This document shows positions 57,781 to 64,000 of a DNA stretch of 64,000 nucleotides, in pieces (the first letter of the stretch is position 1; each line of letters starts with the position of its first letter). This stretch comes from Brachynemurus nebulosus (lineage: Eukaryota > Arthropoda > Insecta > Neuroptera > Myrmeleontidae). The position numbers and the translations under genes were made by a program. The DNA lies in assembly GCA_035578155.1 (NCBI GenBank), contig JAPWDM010000004.1:41818051-41882050 (forward strand). The letters are read 5' to 3'. The notes under the pieces are model-generated. The model was not told the origin of the DNA and did no database searches. It worked only from the letters and a program-made list of their open reading frames with translations.

Positions 57781-57862
57781 CAACAATTCAACATTAGATG
57801 CTTCAGGAAACTTTACTTCACTTCAGAAGAGAATTTTGAAATTTAGTTTTCGAAATTACTAA
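57781..57862 (+). CDS. Probable terminal exon of the same host gene
   Basis: Follows a 280 bp intron (57501-57780, GTGAGT...ttctccatcggtttgtag). With the two bases carried over (AA|C, Asn) it reads NNSTLDASGNFTSLQKRI, LKFSFRNY and TAA at 57860-57862. The phase matches the upstream exon without a stop. The Asn/Ser/Thr-rich stretch has two N-x-S/T sites, as in a low-complexity C-terminal tail. An alternative is that the exon is spliced further, but no good donor occurs before the stop. Confidence 0.5.
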
Positions 57863-59190
57863 GTTGGCTCTGTTATAAACATATAAGGTCTATTTTACTT
57901 TTACTACAGTTAATTTTTAAACCTTACAAACTTACTAACAATATTTGTAATAGAATAACATTTTTCAAAATTCGCCTAGTAGATGTTATGCACGTATTAA
58001 ATGATAAAATCTTGGGATACAATATTTTTAGCCTTGTTTAATATTAATATTCGTCAAACAAGACTGTACAATTTCGTAAAGTACGACATGGACTGTTAAA
58101 AAGTGCTCAGGCGCGAATAAATCACCTAAAGCGATGACAAACATGCCTGAATCTATAAGAATTTCCTGTTTGTGATTACGAAATCCAAAAAATTCTAGGT
58201 TTTGTCAAAGTCAATATCTTCTTCTTCTTCTTCTTTTTCTTTCTTAATGCTGTAGATTCAGTTAGTCCATGCACTTATTTCTATTGGAAGATGTTACAAG
58301 ATAATCCAAAGCTGGTGTTTCTATGACTTCAGGCAACAACTTCCGGGGCTCGCCCTATAGAAAAATAAACTGGCCTTAACAACTTAAATATCATAATGTT
58401 CAAGCAGGTATGAAGGTATTGCTCAATTGTTGTTATTTCTAGAAACTAGTGTAACAAACAATTCGAATCTCTTCCTTGAGCTGGCCGCTCGTTAAATAGG
58501 TAAATTGCATCGTCTGTGTCTATCTGTGAACAGATATTTGTGAACTCGTTTTATTTTAATTAAAAGTAAAATTTGAAATTAACGGAATAAATTAAAATTG
58601 CAAAAACATTTAAAAATATTTTTATAGTAACACAATAATTTTTTAAATACGGTAATTTTACGATCCTTGTATGATAAATAGTTGTGGTTTAGAACCTTGA
58701 TTTGAGGCAACGCCTACGTTTTAAAAGTCGCCTTTGCTATTGTGGACGTAACAAGCGCGTTGTACGTTTCGCAGTTTTATAAATTTACCAGTAGGTCAAC
58801 TACACAGTTTTTATTTCATTTTTAATTTTTTATATCAGAAATCTTATATAGTATTAAGGTGGAATAATTTAGGTCAGGATACGCCACTGTCAGGTAGGTT
58901 TATTAAATGTTTCCAATGAATTTTCTCAAGATTTACATTTGGTCCCAGTGTGGAGCGCCTGGTGCAGGTCAAGTTTTTAATCATCAGTCAAGATCTTAAA
59001 AACAAAACAAAGATCACTACAGAAAAATATTAAAAGCTTAAGCAATACAATTAAAATTTACGTGTTTGTCGTTCAAAACTAAAAGTTCTTTCAAAAGAAT
59101 ACATTTTCTGCATTATAACTATACCATGTATAACTTTTTACAATGTAACGCTACATTTGGGACAAAAAATAGACACATAGTTCAAATACT
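57863..59190. other. Non-coding stretch downstream of host exons
   Basis: No poly(A) signal stands out among the many AATAAA-like strings. A pyrimidine tract with AG (cttcttcttcttctttttctttcttaatgctgtag, 58219-58253) looks like an acceptor, followed by 34 open codons; see rejected items. No repeat ends recognised. Confidence 0.4.
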
Positions 59191-59195
59191 TTTTT

Positions 59196-59333
59196 AGCGA
59201 ATTTCCAGAATGGAATTCAGCTATTACAGCCACTGTCATGACACGACTTAAGCCCGGCACCATGGCAGAAATTTGTTTTGAGGTCCCTAGAAACCGAAAA
59301 TAATATTCACTAAAATTTATATATATATATGTA

Positions 59334-59416
<83 letters not shown>

Positions 59417-59738
59417 GCACGATAGCTCTCGAAGGAAATGTCCTACTTTTAAAAAATTTGGTGAAAATGTTGGAAGTCCCAAAATCTTGGATGAGTTCTT
59501 CAGCCAGACACGTCCGATGCCAGGAACATGGTTTTTGTTCTTGCAAAAAATCAGTCTTTCGCCAAAATTTCCACTTATTCAAAAATTTTTGCGAAATTTT
59601 TTTACACCATTTAAAAGAGGAGAAAAAATTACATAAAAGGGGTCTTTAAACTATTCTTTTATGTCAACTAGTTTCCGAGAAAAACTAATTTTTATAAACG
59701 GACATTCGCTATGTTATGCAGTATGCTGCGACAGCGGC
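59196..59738 (+). mobile_element. HINE-B, copy with both ends
   Basis: 5' end AGCGAATTTCCAGAATGG after T5; 'cactgtcatgacacgac', 'gaggtccctagaaaccg', 'aatattcactaaaattta', (TA)n (59319-59412, with TG variants), 'cgatagctctcgaagg', 'gccagacacgtccgatgcc', 'ggtctttaaactattctttt', 'gtttccgagaaaaactaat', then GGACATTCGCTATGTTATG (inverse of the 5' end) and the hairpin GCAGTATGCTGC with GACAGCGGC. The full family architecture is visible in 543 bp. No coding capacity. Confidence 0.85.
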
Positions 59739-59873
59739 ATAATAATATAGAAGTTTGTTTATATATGCAGTACCTAGATATCTTATATGGATAACCCATA
59801 TAATACACAAAATATACAATTTTATTGGACAGTAAGTATCTACTAGACCGGGAGGCGATAATAAGAAAGTGTT

Positions 59874-60136
59874 TACCCATCGATTTAAAGAAAATTTCAT
59901 TTTTCATCTAATAGTTTACCATTCGAAGTTACTAAAATGCTTTGTCGACCAGACCATCTCTTGTCCGGTTACGGGGGCCAACTTCGAAAATATGTCAACT
60001 TTTCGAGGCCCCCTTATCCATCGATTTAAAAAAATTTCATTTTTCATTTAATAGTTTACAATTCGAAGTTACTAAAATGCTTTGTCGGCCAGACCATCTC
60101 TTGTCCGGTTCCGCGGGCCGACCTCGAAAAGTGGTC
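59874..60136 (+). repeat. Two-unit tandem repeat, period 141 bp
   Basis: 'catcgatttaaa', 'atttcatttttcat(c/t)taatag', 'gttactaaaatgctttgtcg' and 'ccagaccatctcttgtccgg' occur at 59879 and 60020 onward with about a dozen changes. The second unit breaks off after 'cgacctcgaaaag'. Confidence 0.75.
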
Positions 60137-60895
60137 AAAGATGATTTAAAGGTCAAAAATATTTACTCAATCAGCTCTGTAACCGCGAGTCTGACAAAAA
60201 TTTTGTAAGGAATTTTTTTGTAGATTATATAATTACCTAAACCTTTTATTTGGAACATTTTGACGAAAAATTAATATTTAAGAAATCATGGTAAAAAAGC
60301 TAACTAGTCAAAGCGTAAGAAGTTTTCAACCCATATAACTTTTCTATTTTGCATCCAAATAGAAACGTGCTTCTTAGCTTTTTTACAGAGTATTTTCTAA
60401 TAAATAATTTCACATAGTTAGTTTTTTAATTCGGTATCTGTTTGCGATTTTAAACACAGCGAAAGTGAACAAGTAAGGTATGAAGCCACAGAAAATATTG
60501 CAAAATATAGTTAAATTTTCACTTTGAAAAAATACTAGTCTGATAATATATTAGCGTAGACCTTTACATTACTATTAAAATTAATAAACAAAAAAAATCA
60601 TATAAAAAAATAGTTGATTAAAACAGTTATTCGAGATCGAAAATCCCGAATATGCTTCGTTTGCAAATATCTCCTTTTCTGTTGGTCGTCCAACAATTAT
60701 TATAATAACAAAATTTGTAAATTAACTAAATTTTTACAAAAAAATTTCTTTGGACTATTTACGTAAAAGCCATAACCTCAGAGATATTTACGGTTTCATA
60801 TCAAGGCGTGTTGTTACTTTTAGTGCATAAGTCCTTTATATGGTGTATTTAATATATACCTACACATGTACGTATTGTTCACATTGGAACTTTAA

Positions 60896-62462
60896 GGCCC
60901 GATTTACATTAACGCTCTGCTCTCACTCCGATATCACTCCGCTCCAGGTTTGATAAAATATTCTTACACCATAAACAATGAGTGTATTCACATCATCGCT
61001 CTGATATCGGTCCGATATCAGTTACGGTTGGCTCTCGCTCCAATGTCACTCCAATATCAATACCACTCAGGTAATATTTTATCGGAGCGATATCAGACTT
61101 GTTATACCTTGTACCTATAGTGTAAACACTTTTTTTATTCCAATCACTCCGCTTGCATTCAGTTGTTATGAAAAGATATTTGTATCGAACTGAGACCGAA
61201 CTGGGAGTATACCCAGAGCATTATAAAGTCAATAGAGAACGAATAAGTACCAGCATGATATCAGCACTGTAATGTGAACACAACAAGATTATATCGAATA
61301 GAGATGTGCCAAACAGTGATTTTTGTGTAACCGTTACAACCGTAACAGTTACATAAAAGTAACAGCTACAAGCAACTGTTCCAATATATGTTACAAGTAA
61401 CCACAGTAACTATTTCAATATTTGTTACAACTGTTAGAAGTAACTGTTTTAATATCGGCTACAAGTAACCATTTCAATATCGATTACAAGTAACCGTTCC
61501 AATATTCCGTAACCGTTCCGTATACAAGCTACAGATTTGGCTTCATAATTTTCCCCTTGAATCTGGTTAAGATACTTCCAGATAAAACTCGATTTAAATT
61601 TTCAACTCATTCTTTAATAAGAAGAGTTTAATTAATAAAAAATCTAAATAAAAACGACACTAATATACACAAATTACACTTTTAGAGTTTTACACACTTA
61701 AGCACACTTCACTCCATAAAATATTCTTTGCACTAAATAAATTTTTGGATAACAATAATCATATAGCAATAATCAACTTCTTGGAGAATGTGATTACTGA
61801 TTACAATTTTAAAATAAGAAGTTTAAAAAAAAATGTTTGGGTTTTATTTAAAATCTAGGAAGACAATAAACCGTTCATATAATTTTTAAATCTAAATGTA
61901 GGGTAATTTTGTAAATAATACGTGACAATTCTAAAAATTATAAATTTTGAAAATTTTTGGCGGACATATTCTGTTAAATATTTAAAAAACAATCTTATTT
62001 TTAGAAAACCTTTTTTATATTTTATTAGTTTTAATGATTTATGACATCAATTTCTCCCTTAATACATATTTTCTTTGTGCGAAAGTCAAATTTGTTTCAA
62101 ATAGTTACAATTTTATGCAAGCGAGTATGATTTTATGAGTAATTGAGTACCTACAAAATGTACACAAAGGTATAACATTGTACAAAACAGATTTATATAA
62201 GTAACAAGATAACATTTTGTAATATAGTAACCATTGGCCTTAGTAGGTACATTTGTACTAAACGCTGCAGTAACTGTTTGGAATTGAAAAACAATTTGCA
62301 ACTGTGTAAGAGTATGTTGTTTGTAACTGTTCCATTTTGGAACGGTAACATTTTTGAAACAGTTACAAAGTAACTGTTACGTTACATTTGGCACATCTCT
62401 AACATCGAATAGGGAGTGTAGTGAGATCAGGGTGAGAGCAAAGCGTTAATGTAAACCGGGCC
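60896..62462. mobile_element. GGCCCG-ended element with TAA flanks (Harbinger-like)
   Basis: GGCCCGATTTACATTAACGC (60896) and the inverse GCGTTAATGTAAACCGGGCC (to 62462) continue as inverted repeats through 'tctgctctcactccgatat'. TAA flanks both ends (60893-60895 and 62463-62465). GGCC-type ends with a TAA/TTA duplication suit PIF/Harbinger MITEs. GATATC-containing motifs recur at 60930-61100. The flanks are themselves arms of a larger inverted repeat, so TAA on both sides could be a by-product of that symmetry. The hAT-like MITE below is nested inside. Confidence 0.55.
61299..62401. mobile_element. 1.1 kb hAT-like MITE with 8 bp TSD
   Basis: TAGAGATGTGCCAAAC at the left and TTTGGCACATCTCTA at the right are inverted ends of hAT form (AGAGATGTGCC). 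The flanking 8-mers ATATCGAA (61291-61298) and ACATCGAA (62402-62409) match at seven positions, as expected for an 8 bp hAT duplication with one later change. Both subterminal regions are packed with GTAAC(N)GTTAC motifs in both orientations ('aaccgttacaaccgtaac', 'caaagtaactgttacgtt'). The interior is AT-rich with no transposase. Confidence 0.75.
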
Positions 62463-63015
62463 TAAACATTAAAAATATCCGTGTATACAATACAATGCGC
62501 CTTTATATCAAATTGTAAATATCTCTGAAGTTATAGTTCTTACGTAAATAGTCCAAAGAACATTTCTGGTAGAAAATTAGTTAATTACAAATTTTGCGAT
62601 TATAATAATTATTGTGGACGACCGACAGAAAATAAAATATTTGTAAAGAGGCATATTCGGAGTTTTCGATTTCAAATAACTGTTTTAATCTATGTTTTTT
62701 ATATGACTTTTTTTGTTTAATAATTTTAATAGTAATGTAAAGATCTACGCTAATATCAGACACTATCAGACTAATATTTTTCCAAAGTGAAAATTTAACG
62801 ATATTTTGCAATATTTTCTGTGGCTTCATACCTTACTTGTCCACTTTCGCTGTGTTTAAAATCGGCAAACAGATACCGAATTAAAAAACTAACTAGGTGA
62901 AATTATTTATTAGATAATGCTCTGTAAAAAAGCTAAGAAGCACGTTTCTATTTGGATGCAAAATAGAAAGGTTATATGTGTTGAAAGTTTCTTACGCTTT
63001 GGCTAGTTAGCTTTT

Positions 63016-63134
63016 AGAGAGTTTCCAGAATGGTATTCAACTATTACAGCCACTATCATGACGCAACTTGAGCCCGGGACTACGGCAGAAATTTGTTTTG
63101 AAGTCCCTAGAAACCGAAAATAATATTCACTAAA

Positions 63135-63210
<76 letters not shown>

Positions 63211-63430
63211 CCGCGCGATAACTCTCGAACGAAATGTTGGAAGTCCCAAACCGTTGGACGAGTTCGTTAACCAGACACTTTCGATGCCCTAAACATGGTT
63301 TTTTTTGGCAATTTTCGTGAAAAAAATTAGTTTTTTGCCAAAATTTCCCCTAATTCAAAAATTTTTATGAAATTTTTTTAGACAATTGGAAAGAGGAGAA
63401 AAAGTCATATAAAAAAGGTCTTTAAACTAT
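63016..63430 (+). mobile_element. HINE-B copy interrupted by a later element
   Basis: 5' end AGAGAGTTTCCAGAATGG (one-base variants of AGCGAATTTCC) after T4, then 'cactatcatgacgcaac', 'gaagtccctagaaaccg', (TA)n with a (TG)n tail (63139-63210), 'cgcgataactctcgaacg', 'ccagacactttcgatgcc' and 'ggtctttaaactatt', where the family sequence stops at 63430 and a TTA-flanked element begins. The 3' end would lie beyond that element, probably outside the window. Confidence 0.75.
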
Positions 63431-63432
63431 TA

Positions 63433-64000
63433 GAGCCAAGACACACGAACCACGCGACGACTACTTTTTTGTGGTTGTCGTGTGGTTGTACTGTCGTTCG
63501 TGTGTCTTAGACGGCGACCTGCGAGCCACTTTTTAGTGGCCGAATGACGTACAATCACTGCTGGGCGTCACCAAAGCCACTAATATTGTTTGTCATATGC
63601 AGTGTCTGCGGTAAGTATTCGTACAATAATTGATTTATCAATACTGAAATTTCAGAAACTTAAAATTTTGCAGCGTAAAGTAAGTACGCTAGGATAAAAA
63701 TAAACAAAATTAATCAAAGAGCTGATGCTTCTAATAAATAATATTTCTTTTAAAATATCGGTATTTTGGTCTTATAAATTTTTGCAGTTTCAATTTTTAA
63801 AATTATTTAATAAAACATTTCAAAATTTTTCAGCCTTCATTTCTTTGAATTTTTAATTCTTTTCTATTATTCTAAAACTAAAAAAGTTTAAATAATTATA
63901 TAGCTTATTTATCTAATAACACTCAATAATCAACGTTCAAACAGCAGGAGAGCTTCTTGTACATGACAGCGTGCTTTTATTCTTAACCGACGGGTTTTCC
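63433..64000. mobile_element. Element end GAGCCAAGACACACG, cut by window edge
   Basis: Begins after TTA (63430-63432) inside HINE-B with GAGCCAAGACACACGAAC. An inverted copy GTTCGTGTGTCTTA lies at about 63496-63509, giving a terminal hairpin. GC-richer motifs ('gcgacctgcgagccac', 'tagtggccgaatgacg') follow, then AT-rich sequence to the window end. TTA flanking would suit a Harbinger-type element, but the other end is not in view. Confidence 0.5.

Larger units (their letters stand above)
60293..63010. repeat. Large foldback: ~600 bp inverted arms
   Basis: The left arm 60293-60890 ('gctaactagtcaaagcgtaag' onward) is the diverged reverse complement of 62470-63010, including 'ccaaatagaaacgtgcttctt', 'ggtatgaagccacagaaaat' and 'ctttggactatttacgtaa'. 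Divergence is modest and spread along the arms. The right arm's outer edge is cut by a HINE-B element in its T run (63012-63015). The space between the arms is filled by the GGCCCG element. No coding sequence in either arm. Confidence 0.75.

Noticed and set aside
58219..58360. Pyrimidine-rich tract followed by AG and about 34 open codons
   Set aside because: The (CTT)n tract could be a simple repeat. The frame has no donor before its stop and the preceding exon already ends in a stop, so it was not added to the gene model.

Overview
This window is eukaryotic, strongly AT-rich, intron- or intergenic-type DNA, most likely from an arthropod (probably an insect). The reasons are long (TA)n tracts inside interspersed repeats, an arthropod-style 'CTAGCTGTACCCGCGAC' repeat, a Penelope-like retroelement, pogo, piggyBac, hAT, Harbinger and MULE-type inverted-repeat elements, and no compact gene clusters. 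I see no rRNA, tRNA, CRISPR, operon or bacterial-type signal. Almost every long open frame is either a (TA)n translation (Tyr-Ile repeats) or repeat sequence read in a spurious frame.

The best host-gene evidence is a pair of splice-flanked exons on the + strand at 57310-57500 and 57781-57862. The intron has a polypyrimidine-AG acceptor and a GTGAGT donor, and the reading frame stays open across the junction to a stop. I cannot name the protein. Other coding sequence is transposon-related or decayed: a pogo-type helix-turn-helix (4193-4294), a pogo-type PHD-like finger split by an insertion (9542-9650 and 14139-14290), a Penelope RT plus GIY-YIG protein with frameshifts (about 15690-16836), two copies of a Myb/SANT (zeste-like) domain (46611-46713 and 46979-47263), a cysteine-rich CXC tail (53817-54168) and an unrecognised coding remnant (54259-54594).

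Two repeat families dominate. I call them HINE-A (5' end AGTCGAATTTT) and HINE-B (5' end AGCGAATTTCC). Both have a 5' terminal repeat, an internal (TA)n tract, an inverted copy of the 5' end near the 3' end, then a terminal hairpin, and both insert in T runs. This is the layout of non-autonomous Helentron (Helitron-like) elements. HINE-A copies lie at about 14870-17825 (split by the Penelope element), 17826-18340, 28764-35532 (split by an inverted duplication), 31799-33841 and 50587-52212. HINE-B copies lie at 3160-3406, 9651-14138, 20110-20390, 37602-38065, 41561-41606, 59196-59738 and 63016-63430.

Region by region: 1-9 kb holds a transposase-like N-terminal fragment, a 1.2 kb pogo remnant and a 413 bp TA-flanked MITE. 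9-14.6 kb is a pogo-like coding remnant interrupted by a 4.5 kb HINE-B-bounded insertion. 14.8-18.3 kb is a Penelope-like element with inverted arms inside HINE-A. 19.6-20.7 kb is a TA-flanked MITE carrying a HINE-B tail. 21.5-23.6 kb has two dispersed repeats. 25.9-34 kb is an almost perfect 8 kb palindrome whose centre and outer junction both fall in HINE-A (TA)n tracts; one arm carries a later 2.05 kb HINE-A insertion and the other arm preserves the empty site. 36-46 kb has foldback elements with internal tandem repeats, one containing a younger 1.48 kb palindromic element flanked by TAA. 46.5-49 kb has duplicated SANT/piggyBac-MITE sequence and tandem duplications. 50.6-52.2 kb is HINE-A on the minus strand. 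53-58 kb has coding remnants and the host exons. 59-64 kb has HINE-B copies and a nest of inverted repeats (a long-armed foldback, a GGCCCG element and a hAT-like MITE).
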